Of a stretch of DNA of 64,000 nt, positions 44,312-53,624 are shown one piece after another (within the stretch, counting starts at the first letter, position 1; each line of letters opens with the position of its first letter). The stretch lies in NCBI RefSeq assembly GCF_947494015.1, contig NZ_CANLTL010000010.1:1-64000 (forward strand), given 5' to 3'. The translations under genes and the position numbers were made by a program. This stretch comes from an uncultured Cellulomonas sp. (GTDB lineage: Bacteria > Actinomycetota > Actinomycetes > Actinomycetales > Cellulomonadaceae). The notes under the pieces are model-generated. The model was not told where the DNA came from. It worked only from the letters and a program-made list of their open reading frames with translations, and searched no databases.

Positions 44312-45343
44312 ATGCAGTACCGCACCCTCGGCCGCAGCGGCACCGTCGTGTCGACCCAGTGCCTGGGCACCATGACGTTCGGCGCGGAGGCCGACGAGGA
44401 GACCTCGGGCCGGCTCATGACGACGTTCGTCGAGTCCGGCGGGACCTTCGTCGACACCGCCGACGTCTACGGTGCCGGCACGTCGGAGAGCATCGTGGGG
44501 CGGTGGCTCGCACAGCATCCGACCGACGCGGCCCAGGTCGTGCTCGCGACCAAGGGCCGGTTCCCGATGGGGTCCGGCCCCAACGACCACGGGCTCTCCC
44601 GCCGCCACCTGCGCGACGCGCTCGACGCCTCGCTGCGCCGGCTCGGTGTCGACCACGTCGACCTGTACCAGGTGCACGCCTGGGACGCCCTGACGCCGCT
44701 GGACGAGACCCTTCGGTTCCTGGACGACGCCGTCGGCGCCGGCAAGATCCTCGGCTACGGGTTCTCCAACTACCTCGGCTGGCAGCTGACCAAGGCGGTG
44801 CACGTCGCGGCGGCGCACGGCTGGGCGGCCCCGGTGACCCTCCAGCCGCAGTACAACCTGCTGGTCCGGGCCATCGAGCACGAGGTGGTGCCGGCCGCGC
44901 TCGACGCGGGGATCGGCCTGCTGCCGTGGTCGCCGCTGGCCGGCGGCTGGCTGACCGGCAAGTACGAGCGCGACGTCGACCCGTCCGGTGCCACCCGACT
45001 GGGGGAGGACCCGACCCGCGGCATGGAGGCGTGGCAGGCCCGCAACGACGACGAGCGGACCTGGCAGGTCCTGGCCGCGGTGCGCACGGTGGCCGACGCG
45101 CACGGCGTGTCGTCGTCGCAGGTCGCCCTGGCCTGGCTCGCGGCGCAGCCCGCGGTCACCTCGGTCATCCTCGGCGCCCGCACCGTGGAGCAGCTCATCG
45201 ACAACCTCGGCGCCGCCGACCTGGTGCTGACCGACGACGAGCTGGCCCGGCTGGGCGCAGCCAGCGCGCCGCGGGTCGACGACTACCCGTACGGGGCGGC
45301 CGGCGTCCAGCAGCGGCACCGCAAGCTGACCGGCGGCCGTTGA
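44312..45343 (+). CDS. Aldo/keto reductase
   Basis: The 343-residue barrel enzyme has the catalytic tetrad typical of the family: Asp and Tyr in FVDTADVYG, Lys in LATKGRF, and His in LYQVHAWD. The NADPH-binding end has SVILGARTVEQL. It likely reduces aldehydes or ketones. The ATG follows GGAGG. The stop codon overlaps the next start as TGATG, so the two products are made together. Confidence 0.92.
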   Translation: MQYRTLGRSGTVVSTQCLGTMTFGAEADEETSGRLMTTFVESGGTFVDTADVYGAGTSESIVGRWLAQHPTDAAQVVLATKGRFPMGSGPNDHGLSRRHLRDALDASLRRLGVDHVDLYQVHAWDALTPLDETLRFLDDAVGAGKILGYGFSNYLGWQLTKAVHVAAAHGWAAPVTLQPQYNLLVRAIEHEVVPAALDAGIGLLPWSPLAGGWLTGKYERDVDPSGATRLGEDPTRGMEAWQARNDDERTWQVLAAVRTVADAHGVSSSQVALAWLAAQPAVTSVILGARTVEQLIDNLGAADLVLTDDELARLGAASAPRVDDYPYGAAGVQQRHRKLTGGR

Positions 45344-46935
45344 TGACCGCCGCCACCGACGCCGATCACCAGCAGCAGTCCCAGCCCGCGGCCCCATCGG
45401 CGCCGGAGCCGTCGCCGCGGCCGTTGCCGCACAGCACCCCGCGCGAGCAAGGGGTCGACGCCCGCGGCGTGCTCGCGTTCGTCGACGCGCTCGAGGCCGC
45501 GCCGGGCATCGAGCCGCACAGCCTCATGCTGCTACGGCACGGGCACGTGGTGGCGCAGGGCTGGTGGCGCCCGTACCGGCCGGACGGTCTGCAGCTGCTG
45601 TACTCGCTGAGCAAGAGCTTCACCGCCACCGCCCTCGGGCTGGCGGTCGCCGAGGGCCTGGTCGGCCTGGACGACACGGTGCTCAGCCACTTCCCCGAGC
45701 TCGACGACGAGGTCACCGATCCCCGCACCCGCCGCATGCTCGTGCGGCACGTCGCGTCCATGGCCAGCGGCCACCTGACCGAGACGCTGGACCGCGCGCA
45801 CGCCGCGGACCCCGAGAACCTCGTCCGGGGGTTCCTGCTCACCCCGCCCGACCGCGAGCCCGGCAGCGTGTTCGCGTACAACCAGCCCTGCACGTACACG
45901 GTCGGGGCGATCGTGTCGCGCCGGTCGGGGCAGTCGCTGACCGACTTCCTGCGGCCGCGGCTGCTCGACCCGGTCGGGATCGGGGACGTCGCGTGGCAGC
46001 GCGACCGCACCGGCACCCAGCTCGGCTACTCGGGCCTGCACGCGACGACCGACGCCATCGCCCGGCTCGGCCTGCTGCACCTGCAGCGCGGGGTGTGGGA
46101 CGGCGAGCCGGTGCTCGACGAGGCCTGGGTCCGGGAGGCGTCGTCGTTCCAGGTCGCCAACGCCGACGCGAACGACAGCCCCGACTGGGCGCAGGGGTAC
46201 GGCTTCCAGTTCTGGCGGTCCCAGCACGGCTACCGCGGCGACGGGGCGTACGGCCAGTTCTGCCTCGTGCTGCCCGAGCACGAGGTGGTGCTCGCGATGA
46301 CCGCCGCGACGCCGGACCTGCAGGGCGTGCTCGACGCCGCGTGGACGCACCTGCTGCCTGCCTTCGGGCCCGTGCCCGGGCAGGACGCGCACACCGATTC
46401 CGACGACGACACGCACGACGACGGCACGCACGACGACGGCGCCGTGCGCGCCGACGAGGCGCTCGCGGCCCGGCTCGCGGCCGCCGTCGTGCCGCCGGTC
46501 GGGGGGAGCCCCGCGCCGCCCGACGCGGGCGCCGAGGGATGGGACGGCCTGGTCGCGACGAGCTCCGACGGCCCCGTGCGGCGGCTGGCCGTCACCGACG
46601 CCGGCGGGCGGTGGGAGGTGACGGTCACCGGGTCGCACCCCGCGGACACCGACGCGCCGCTGAGCGTGACCCTGGCTGGACCCGATGGCGGGACCGGCGC
46701 CGACGACCGCGGCTGGGCCGTGGGCTCCGCCCTGCTGCCGGACGGCGGGACGGTCCCGGTGGCGGTCAGCGGGGGCTGGACCGGACCGGACCACCTGCGC
46801 GTCGACGTGCTGTTCCGCGAGACGCCCCACCGGCTCGAGATCGCCTGCACGCGCGACGGGGCCCTGGCCGGGAACTGGTGCACCGAGCCCCTGGGCGACG
46901 TCCCGCTGCGCCGGTTGCGAGCACCCGTGGCGTGA
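45343..46935 (+). CDS. Serine hydrolase of the beta-lactamase/penicillin-binding fold
   Basis: The 530-residue protein has the class C-like SxxK motif in YSLSKSFTATA (about 90) and a Y-x-N stretch in FAYNQPCTYTVG (about 185). The third motif is near HGYRGDGAYGQF. There is no signal peptide. A His/Asp-rich insert (about 345-365) precedes a C-terminal beta-rich domain. Relatives are esterases or peptidases rather than antibiotic-resistance enzymes. Translation is coupled to the aldo/keto reductase gene by a TGATG overlap. Confidence 0.85.
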   Translation: MTAATDADHQQQSQPAAPSAPEPSPRPLPHSTPREQGVDARGVLAFVDALEAAPGIEPHSLMLLRHGHVVAQGWWRPYRPDGLQLLYSLSKSFTATALGLAVAEGLVGLDDTVLSHFPELDDEVTDPRTRRMLVRHVASMASGHLTETLDRAHAADPENLVRGFLLTPPDREPGSVFAYNQPCTYTVGAIVSRRSGQSLTDFLRPRLLDPVGIGDVAWQRDRTGTQLGYSGLHATTDAIARLGLLHLQRGVWDGEPVLDEAWVREASSFQVANADANDSPDWAQGYGFQFWRSQHGYRGDGAYGQFCLVLPEHEVVLAMTAATPDLQGVLDAAWTHLLPAFGPVPGQDAHTDSDDDTHDDGTHDDGAVRADEALAARLAAAVVPPVGGSPAPPDAGAEGWDGLVATSSDGPVRRLAVTDAGGRWEVTVTGSHPADTDAPLSVTLAGPDGGTGADDRGWAVGSALLPDGGTVPVAVSGGWTGPDHLRVDVLFRETPHRLEIACTRDGALAGNWCTEPLGDVPLRRLRAPVA

Positions 46936-46962
46936 GGCGCGAGGGGTCCGGGGCCGGCGTCG

Positions 46963-47805
46963 TCAGCCCGCGTAGGGCAGCACCGGGCGTCCCGGGGTGT
47001 CGACCCGGGCGCGGAACACGGCACCGGCCCCCGGCTCGGGGTCGTCCAGCCCCTCCCGCGAGGTCGTGATGTAGAGGTCACGCAGGTCGTGCCCGCCCAG
47101 CGTGCACGCGGTGACCCCCTGCGCCGGCACGGTCAGCTCGGTCAGGACCGACCCGTCGGGGGAGAGGCACCGCACCCGCCCCGCGCCGTTGAGCGCCACC
47201 CAGACGTTGCCGGCCGAGTCCACGGTCAGGCCGTCCGGGACGCCGTCGTCCACGCTGTGGAAGCGACGGCGGCCGGTCAGCTCGCCGTCGACGACGTCGA
47301 ACACGTCGGTGCCGCCGGCGCGCGAGTCGTCGTAGTAGGCGTGGCTGCCGTCGGGACTGAAGTCCAGGCCGTTGGAGATCGTCACGCCCTCGAGCACCCG
47401 GGTGACCGCTCCGTCGGCGTCGACCCGGTAGAGGGTCGCGGCGCCGGGGGACTGGTCGTAGGCCATCGACCCGGCGTACAGCCGGCCGGCCGGGTCGCAC
47501 CCGCCCTCGTTCATCCGGATGCCGGCGTCGGACCACAGCGGGTCGAGCGGCACCGGGACGTCGTCGGGACCGTCGGCGAGCGCCAGCCCCCGCTCGACCG
47601 CGACGACGTAGCCGCCCCGCGTGCGCGGGCGCACGAACGCCGCCACGTCGCCGACGTGCAGCCGGTCCACCGACCCGTCGGCGCGCAGGGTCAGCAGGTC
47701 TCCCGCCAGCATGTCCACCCAGCGCAGACCACCCCACTGCGGTGACCACACCGGGCCCTCGGCGTGGAAGGCGATCGGGTCCGTGACCTGCTCGACGGTG
47801 CTCAT
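46963..47805 (-). CDS. SMP-30/gluconolactonase/LRE family protein
   Basis: The 280-residue six-bladed propeller shows the metal-site residues Glu in AEGPVW, Asn in ISNGLDFSPDG, and Asp in VPDGLTVD. Family members hydrolyse sugar lactones. The ATG at 47805 is preferred to a GTG two codons earlier. It converges with the beta-lactamase-fold gene and is divergent from the DNA glycosylase gene, with 95 bases between the starts. Confidence 0.9.
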   Translation of the reverse strand: MSTVEQVTDPIAFHAEGPVWSPQWGGLRWVDMLAGDLLTLRADGSVDRLHVGDVAAFVRPRTRGGYVVAVERGLALADGPDDVPVPLDPLWSDAGIRMNEGGCDPAGRLYAGSMAYDQSPGAATLYRVDADGAVTRVLEGVTISNGLDFSPDGSHAYYDDSRAGGTDVFDVVDGELTGRRRFHSVDDGVPDGLTVDSAGNVWVALNGAGRVRCLSPDGSVLTELTVPAQGVTACTLGGHDLRDLYITTSREGLDDPEPGAGAVFRARVDTPGRPVLPYAG

Positions 47806-47900
47806 GCGCACGATCCTGCTGCCGACCGCAGCCGGCCCGCACCTCGGCGCCGCACCGGGGGTCGCACCGGGGGGTCGCGCCGGGGCGCGATGATGGTGGG

Positions 47901-48815
47901 GTGGGTGCCGAGCAGACCGTGGTCCGGACGGCGGTCCCGGTGGACGTGCGCCGGACGCTCGCCAGCCTGCGGCGCGGGCACCGCGACCCGGCGTACCAGG
48001 TGACCACCGACGGCGCGGTCTGGCGGGCCACGGCGATGGTGTCCGGCGCGGCCACCGTGCGGCTGCTGCAGACCGGACCCACCGACGTCGAGGTCACGGC
48101 GTGGGGCGCCGGCGCGGCCGAGGCGCTCGCCGCCGCGCCCGCCCTGGTCGGCGAGCTCGACGACGTGACGGGCTTCGACCCGCCGCCCGGCCCGGTGCGG
48201 GACGCCTACCGCCGGTCGTCGACGGTCCGGCTGCCGCGCAGCGGTCGCGTGCTCGAGGCGCTCGTGCCGGCGATCCTCGAGCAGCGGGTGATCACCCGGA
48301 CCGCGTACGACGCCTGGCGCTGGCTGCTCGAGCGGCACGGCGCCCCGGCCCCCGGGCCGGCACCGGCCGGCATGCGCGTCCCGCCGTCGGCGCAGGCCTG
48401 GGCGTCGGTGCCGGTGTGGGACTTCCACCGCGCCGGCGTCGACCCGCGCCGGGCCCGCGCCGTGGTCGCGGCGGCACGGCTCGCGCACCGGCTCGAGGAC
48501 GCGGCCACCGAGGGTCCGGCGGAGACCACCCGGCGCCTGCTCCTGGTCCCCGGCGTGGGCCCGTGGACGGCCGCGGAGACCACCCAGCGGGCGCTCGGGG
48601 ACGCCGACGCCGTCTCCGTGGGGGACTTCCACCTGCCCGGCCAGATCGGCTGGGCGCTCGCCGGCGAGCGGGTCGACGACGCGGGGATGCTGCGGCTGCT
48701 GGCGCCCTACCGGCCGCACCGGTACCGCGCCGTGCGCCACCTGCTGCTCACCGGCATGGCGCGCGCGCCACGTCGGGGACCGCGGCTGTCGGTCGAGGAC
48801 CACCGGCACCGCTGA
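47901..48815 (+). CDS. DNA-3-methyladenine glycosylase II-like (AlkA family)
   Basis: The 304-residue protein contains the helix-hairpin-helix GPD motif (LLLVPGVGPWTAAETTQ) followed by the catalytic Asp in SVGDFHLPG. The length and the N-terminal AlkA-like domain fit a base-excision glycosylase that removes alkylated purines. It starts with GTG and precedes the DUF885 gene by 23 bases, so the two may share a transcript. Confidence 0.87.
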   Translation: MGAEQTVVRTAVPVDVRRTLASLRRGHRDPAYQVTTDGAVWRATAMVSGAATVRLLQTGPTDVEVTAWGAGAAEALAAAPALVGELDDVTGFDPPPGPVRDAYRRSSTVRLPRSGRVLEALVPAILEQRVITRTAYDAWRWLLERHGAPAPGPAPAGMRVPPSAQAWASVPVWDFHRAGVDPRRARAVVAAARLAHRLEDAATEGPAETTRRLLLVPGVGPWTAAETTQRALGDADAVSVGDFHLPGQIGWALAGERVDDAGMLRLLAPYRPHRYRAVRHLLLTGMARAPRRGPRLSVEDHRHR

Positions 48816-48838
48816 ACGTGCACGCGTAGCGTGCCGTC

Positions 48839-50518
48839 GTGACCACCGACGCACCCACCGCCCGCGCCGTCGCCGACCGCTGGGTCGAGACCCTCGCCGA
48901 CCTCGACCCGGGCGTGGGTACCGCGCTGGGCATCCGACCCGGCGACACCCGCATGCCGGACGGCTCACCCGAGGCGCACGCCGAACGGGCGGCAGCCGCC
49001 CGAGCCGCCCTCGACGAGCTGGCCGGCGCCCGGGTCCTCGACGACGACGACCGCCGGTGCGCCGCCCTGCTGCGCGAGCGCCTGGGCACCCAGCTCGCCG
49101 TGCACGACGCCGGCGAGCACCTGGCGTCGCTGCGACCGATCGGCTCGCCGGTGCAGTCGCTGCAGTCGATCTTCCTCATGATGCCCACCGCCGACGACGG
49201 CGACTGGGACGTCGTCGCCCGGCGGATGGCGCAGGTGCCGGGGGCCGCCGAGTCGCTGCGGCAGTCCCTCGCCCAGGGCCTGGCCACCGGGCAGGTCAGC
49301 GCGGCGCGGCAGGCGCAGGCCGTCGTCGACCAGCTCACCGCGTGGCTGCCGGGGCCGCGGGACCCCGGCTGGTTCGCCGGCTTCGTCGCGGGTGGCCCGG
49401 ACGCGCTGAGCGGCGACCTCGCCCGCTCGGCGGCGGTGGCGGCGGAAGGCGTCGCGGCCCTGCGGGACTGGATCGAGGGCACCTACCTGCCCGCCGTCGC
49501 CGACGTGCCGGACGGCGTCGGGCGCGACCGCTACCGGCTCGGTGCCCGCACGAGCCTGGGGGCGGACGTCGACCCCGAGGAGGCGTACGCCTGGGGCTGG
49601 GACGAGCTGGGCCGGATCGAGGCGGAGATGGCGGTCGAGGCCGAGCGGGTGCTTCCCGGCGCTGGCGTCGCCGAGGCCTTCCGCCACCTGGACGTCGCCG
49701 GTGAGGCGGTCGAGGGCGTGGAGGAGGTGCGCCGGTACCTGCAGACGTTGATGGACCGGGCGATCGGCGAGCTGGACGGCACGGTGGTCGACATCGCCGA
49801 GCCGGTCCGCCGGGTGGAGGCGATGATCGCGCCGCCCGGTGCCGCGGCGGCGCCGTACTACACCCGCCCGTCGCTGGACTTCCGTCGGCCGGGACGCACC
49901 TGGCTGCCCACGCTGGGCCGCACCCGCTTCCCCACCTGGGACCTGATCAGCACCTGGTACCACGAGGGCGTGCCGGGTCACCACCTGCAGCTCGGCCAGT
50001 GGGCGCACCGCGCGCGGGAGCTGTCCCGGTTCCAGGTGAGCGTGGGTTCTGTCTCCGCGACCACCGAGGGCTGGGCGCTGTACGCCGAGCGGCTCATGGA
50101 CGAGCTGGGCCACCTCACCGATCCCGGCACCCGCCTCGGGTACCTCGACGGCCAGCGGATGCGCGCCGTGCGGGTGGTGATCGACATCGGCATGCACCTG
50201 TCGCTGCGCATCCCGGCCGGGTCGTCCTTCCAGCCCGGTGAGACCTGGACGGCCGAGCTCGGGCGGCGGTTCCTGGCCGACCGGAGCGGCTCGCCCGCCG
50301 ACTTCGTCGCGAGCGAGGTGGTGCGCTACCTCGGCTGGCCCGGGCAGGCGATCAGCTACAAGCTCGGCGAGCGGGCGTGGCTCGCGGGGCGTGCGGCGGC
50401 CCGCGCACGCGCCGAGGCGGACGGACGCACCTTCGACCTGCGCGCCTGGCACACCGCGGCGCTCTCGCTCGGGTCACTCGGCCTGGACGACCTCGAGCGG
50501 GAGATCTCCGGGCTGTAG
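48839..50518 (+). CDS. DUF885 family metallopeptidase-like protein
   Basis: The 559-residue protein carries the DUF885 zinc-site signature TWYHEGVPGHHLQ (about 378), with a downstream Glu in SATTEGWALYAERLM. Helical sequence fills the rest, as expected. Family members are thought to be cytoplasmic carboxypeptidase-like enzymes, although few are tested. The GTG start lies 23 bases after the glycosylase gene. Confidence 0.88.
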   Translation: MTTDAPTARAVADRWVETLADLDPGVGTALGIRPGDTRMPDGSPEAHAERAAAARAALDELAGARVLDDDDRRCAALLRERLGTQLAVHDAGEHLASLRPIGSPVQSLQSIFLMMPTADDGDWDVVARRMAQVPGAAESLRQSLAQGLATGQVSAARQAQAVVDQLTAWLPGPRDPGWFAGFVAGGPDALSGDLARSAAVAAEGVAALRDWIEGTYLPAVADVPDGVGRDRYRLGARTSLGADVDPEEAYAWGWDELGRIEAEMAVEAERVLPGAGVAEAFRHLDVAGEAVEGVEEVRRYLQTLMDRAIGELDGTVVDIAEPVRRVEAMIAPPGAAAAPYYTRPSLDFRRPGRTWLPTLGRTRFPTWDLISTWYHEGVPGHHLQLGQWAHRARELSRFQVSVGSVSATTEGWALYAERLMDELGHLTDPGTRLGYLDGQRMRAVRVVIDIGMHLSLRIPAGSSFQPGETWTAELGRRFLADRSGSPADFVASEVVRYLGWPGQAISYKLGERAWLAGRAAARARAEADGRTFDLRAWHTAALSLGSLGLDDLEREISGL

Positions 50519-50673
50519 CGAAGGATGTAGGGCCGGGCGGACCGGTGGACGACGGCGCACCGGCTGACCGTCCCGCCCCCGCCGGTACCCCGGCTCACCA
50601 GGACGGAGGAGCCGCCGGGTGAAAAACGGTTGCCGAGGGCATCTTCACGTCCGCCGACCCCCAGGATGGGGCC

Positions 50674-51666
50674 GTGCACGCGAACCGCGCCCCCGGCGCA
50701 CCCCTGGTCTCGATCGGGATGCCGGCGTACAACGCCGAGGCATTCATCGTCCCCGCGATCGAGAGCCTGCTCGCGCAGACCGTGACCGATCTGGAGGTCG
50801 TCGTCTCCGACAACGGCTCCACCGACGCCACCGAGCGGCTCTGCCGGGAGATCGCCGCACGCGACCCCCGCCTGCGCTACGTCCGCCAGCCGGTCAACCG
50901 CGGCGGCGCCGCGAACTTCGCCGCGGTGTTCGACCTGCGCCACCCGGACGCCCTCTACTTCAAGTGGGCGGCGGCCGACGACGTCCACGAGCCGGGCTAC
51001 CTGGCCGCCGTGCTGGACGTGCTGCGCAGCGACCCCTCGGTGGCGGTCGCGCACACCGCGACCGACGACATCGACGAGCACGGCCTGCACCTGCGCGGAT
51101 GGGACGACCAGGGACTGCGCGCGGACGATCCGGACGTGGCGGTCCGGTTCGCGAGCCTGTCCCAGCGCAACCACGAGTGCTTCAGCATCTTCGGCCTGGT
51201 CCGGGCCGACCTGCTGGCCGCGACCCACGGGCTGGGCCGCTACCCCGAGTCCGACCGGGTGCTGCTGGCCGAGCTGTCCCTGCGCGGCCGCCTCGTCGAC
51301 GTGCCGCAGGTCCTGTTCCACCGCCGCCAGCACGCCGGGCGCTCGGTGCGGGAGTACCCGTCCGCGCGGTCGCGCACCGCCTGGTTCAACCCCGACCTCG
51401 TCGGCCGCCCGGTGTTCCCCGAGTGGCGCCTGGGCCGTGGCTACGTCGAGGCGGTCCTGTCGGCGCCGCTGAGCCCGGCCGACCGGTCCCGGTGCCTGGC
51501 GCAGATGGTCCGGTGGGGCGGGCAGCACGCGCCGCACCTGGCGCGCAACGTCGCCCGCACCGGGGTGGACCTCGCCCGCGGTGAGGTCCGGCCCGGTCGT
51601 GGCGCGCGCCCGGCCGGCCCGTCGGGCGCCGCCGCCCGCACGCTCGGGGACGTGCGGGTCCGGTGA
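50674..51666 (+). CDS. Family 2 glycosyltransferase
   Basis: The 330-residue GT-A enzyme has SIGMPAYNAEAFI, SDNGSTDATERL and the DxD-like metal motif AADDVHE. The C-terminal 60 residues are basic and Ala/Gly-rich. It is the first gene of a run of six on the plus strand, overlapping the next by four bases (GTGA). It would attach a sugar to a cell-surface polymer. The nucleotide sugar made by the downstream genes is a candidate donor. Confidence 0.88.
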   Translation: MHANRAPGAPLVSIGMPAYNAEAFIVPAIESLLAQTVTDLEVVVSDNGSTDATERLCREIAARDPRLRYVRQPVNRGGAANFAAVFDLRHPDALYFKWAAADDVHEPGYLAAVLDVLRSDPSVAVAHTATDDIDEHGLHLRGWDDQGLRADDPDVAVRFASLSQRNHECFSIFGLVRADLLAATHGLGRYPESDRVLLAELSLRGRLVDVPQVLFHRRQHAGRSVREYPSARSRTAWFNPDLVGRPVFPEWRLGRGYVEAVLSAPLSPADRSRCLAQMVRWGGQHAPHLARNVARTGVDLARGEVRPGRGARPAGPSGAAARTLGDVRVR

Positions 51667-52730
51667 CGCTGCCCGTCCTGACCGCGCACGCCGAGCGTGC
51701 GCGGGCGGCGCTGCCCGCCGCCGTCCACGAGTTCATGGCGTCCGGCGCCGGCGACGAGGTGACGCTGGCGGAGTCCGCCGCGGCGTGGTCGTCCTTCCGG
51801 CTGCTGCCGCGCGTGCTGCGCGACGTCGGTGTGGTGGACCTGACCACCGAGCTGCTCGGCGACGCCTTCGCCTCCCCGGTCGGGATCGCCCCGGCCGGCT
51901 ACGCGGGCCTGGTCCGCGACGAGGCCGAGGTCGCCGTCGCCGACGGCGCCCGACGGTCGGGGAGCCTCTACGTCGTCTCGACCCGGGCCTCGCGGCCGCT
52001 GGAGGAGGTCGCGGCCGCCGTCGGCGGTCCGTGGTGGTTCCAGGTGTACATGATGCGCGACCGTGGCCTGACCCGGGGGCTGGTGGAGCGGGCGGTCGCC
52101 GCGGGGGCGCGCGCCCTGGTGCTCACCGGCGACACCCCCGTCGTCGGCATCAAGCGCCGGGTCGGCGCGGCCCGCATCGACATCCCGGACGACAGCTTCC
52201 TGGTGAACCTGGCCCGGCACCTGTCCCCGGGCGACGCCCTCGCCCCGCGCGCCGCCGCCGAGCAGGACCCGACCGCGACGCTCGACGCCATCGGCTGGCT
52301 GCGCGAGCTGAGCGTTCTGCCGGTGCTGGTCAAGGGCGTCCTGCGTCCCGACGACGCGGCGGCCTGCCTCGACGCCGGCGCGGCCGGCGTCGTGGTCTCC
52401 AACCACGGGGGGCGCCAGCTGGACCGGTCGCTGCCCGCAGCCCTGGCGCTGGCCGGCGTGGTCGACGCGGCCGCCGGCCGCGGACCGGTGCTGGTCGACG
52501 GCGGCGTGCGGTCGGGTCTGGACGCCCTGGTCGCGCTCGCGCTCGGCGCGCAGGGCGTGCTGGTGGGCCGGCCGGTGGTGTGGGGGCTCGCCGCGGACGG
52601 CGCCGACGGTGTCGCCGCGGCGCTCGCCGCGGTGCGTGACGACCTCGCCCACGTCATGGCGCTCGCCGGCGCGAGCACGCCCGCGGACCTGGACCGGTCG
52701 CTCGTCGTCCCGCCGCCCGGGTCGCGCTGA
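51663..52730 (+). CDS. FMN-dependent alpha-hydroxy-acid oxidising protein
   Basis: The 355-residue barrel protein has the family signature SNHGGRQLD with the active-site His and Arg. FMN contacts are in APAGYAGL, LTGDTPVVG and VLVDGGVRSGLD, and a Lys is in LVKGVLRP. Members oxidise lactate, glycolate or mandelate. Its overlap with a glycosyltransferase gene suggests shared expression, but a role in glycan synthesis is not evident. Length is normal. Confidence 0.88.
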   Translation: MTLPVLTAHAERARAALPAAVHEFMASGAGDEVTLAESAAAWSSFRLLPRVLRDVGVVDLTTELLGDAFASPVGIAPAGYAGLVRDEAEVAVADGARRSGSLYVVSTRASRPLEEVAAAVGGPWWFQVYMMRDRGLTRGLVERAVAAGARALVLTGDTPVVGIKRRVGAARIDIPDDSFLVNLARHLSPGDALAPRAAAEQDPTATLDAIGWLRELSVLPVLVKGVLRPDDAAACLDAGAAGVVVSNHGGRQLDRSLPAALALAGVVDAAAGRGPVLVDGGVRSGLDALVALALGAQGVLVGRPVVWGLAADGADGVAAALAAVRDDLAHVMALAGASTPADLDRSLVVPPPGSR

Positions 52731-52810
52731 CCCGCCCCCATCGCCCCTGCCCGTCCTGACCGACGGCCGCCCGTCGCGGCCGACCCGCCGTCCTGCCCCG
52801 GAGACCGCCC

Positions 52811-53620
52811 ATGCCCGCACCCCACCCCCGTGACATCCCCGTCGTGATCCTCTGCGGCGGGATGGGGACCCGCCTGCGCGAGGCCAGCGAGAAGCTGCCC
52901 AAGCCGCTGGTCGACATCGGCGGCCGCCCGATCCTGTGGCACATCATGAAGACCTACGAGGCGCACGGGTTCCGGCGCTTCGTGCTGGCCCTGGGCTACA
53001 AGTCCGACCTGATCAAGCAGTACTTCCTCGACTACCGGCACCTGACGTCGGACTTCACGCTGCGCCTGGGCGGGGACCACGAGCCGGTGTTCCACAACTC
53101 CGCCGGCGACGTCGACTGGGAGATCACCTTCGTCGAGACCGGCCTGACCACCGGCACCGCCGCGCGGATCCGGCGCGTGGCCGAGCACCTGGACGCGCCA
53201 CGGTTCGCGCTCACCTACGGCGACGGCATCGGCGACGTGGACGTGACCCGGCTGCTCGAGCACCACGAGCGGGCCGGCGTGGTCGGGACGCTCACCGGCG
53301 TGCACCCGGGCAGCCGCTACGGCGAGATGCGGGTCGAGGGCGACACCGTCGTGGAGTTCAACGAGAAGCCGACCCTCGCCGAGGGCTGGGTCAACGGCGG
53401 GTTCTTCCTCTTCGAACGCGAGTTCGTCGAGAAGTACGTGCCCGAGGACGCCGACGTGATGCTCGAGACGGCGCCCCTGCAGGCCCTGGCCCGGGACCGC
53501 CAGCTGTCGGTCTTCGAGCACGAGGGGTTCTGGATGGGCATGGACACCTTCCGGGACTGGACCGAGCTCAACACCCTGTGGGACCGCGGCACCGCGCCGT
53601 GGAAGAAGTGGGAGGACTGA
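52811..53620 (+). CDS. rfbF: Glucose-1-phosphate cytidylyltransferase-like nucleotidyltransferase
   Basis: The 269-residue protein has the nucleotidyltransferase signature LCGGMGTRLRE and KLPKPLVDIGG, a DYR-x-L stretch, and TYGDGIGDVD for metal binding. The closest known relatives make CDP-glucose from CTP and glucose-1-phosphate. It starts a four-gene nucleotide-sugar block with gaps or overlaps of four bases or less. A different sugar phosphate is possible. Confidence 0.9.
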   Translation: MPAPHPRDIPVVILCGGMGTRLREASEKLPKPLVDIGGRPILWHIMKTYEAHGFRRFVLALGYKSDLIKQYFLDYRHLTSDFTLRLGGDHEPVFHNSAGDVDWEITFVETGLTTGTAARIRRVAEHLDAPRFALTYGDGIGDVDVTRLLEHHERAGVVGTLTGVHPGSRYGEMRVEGDTVVEFNEKPTLAEGWVNGGFFLFEREFVEKYVPEDADVMLETAPLQALARDRQLSVFEHEGFWMGMDTFRDWTELNTLWDRGTAPWKKWED

Positions 53621-53624
53621 CACC

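Noticed and set aside
45343-46935. An antibiotic-resistance beta-lactamase
   Set aside because: The SxxK motif and fold match the wider serine hydrolase family, but there is no signal peptide, and the long C-terminal beta domain fits esterase or peptidase relatives.
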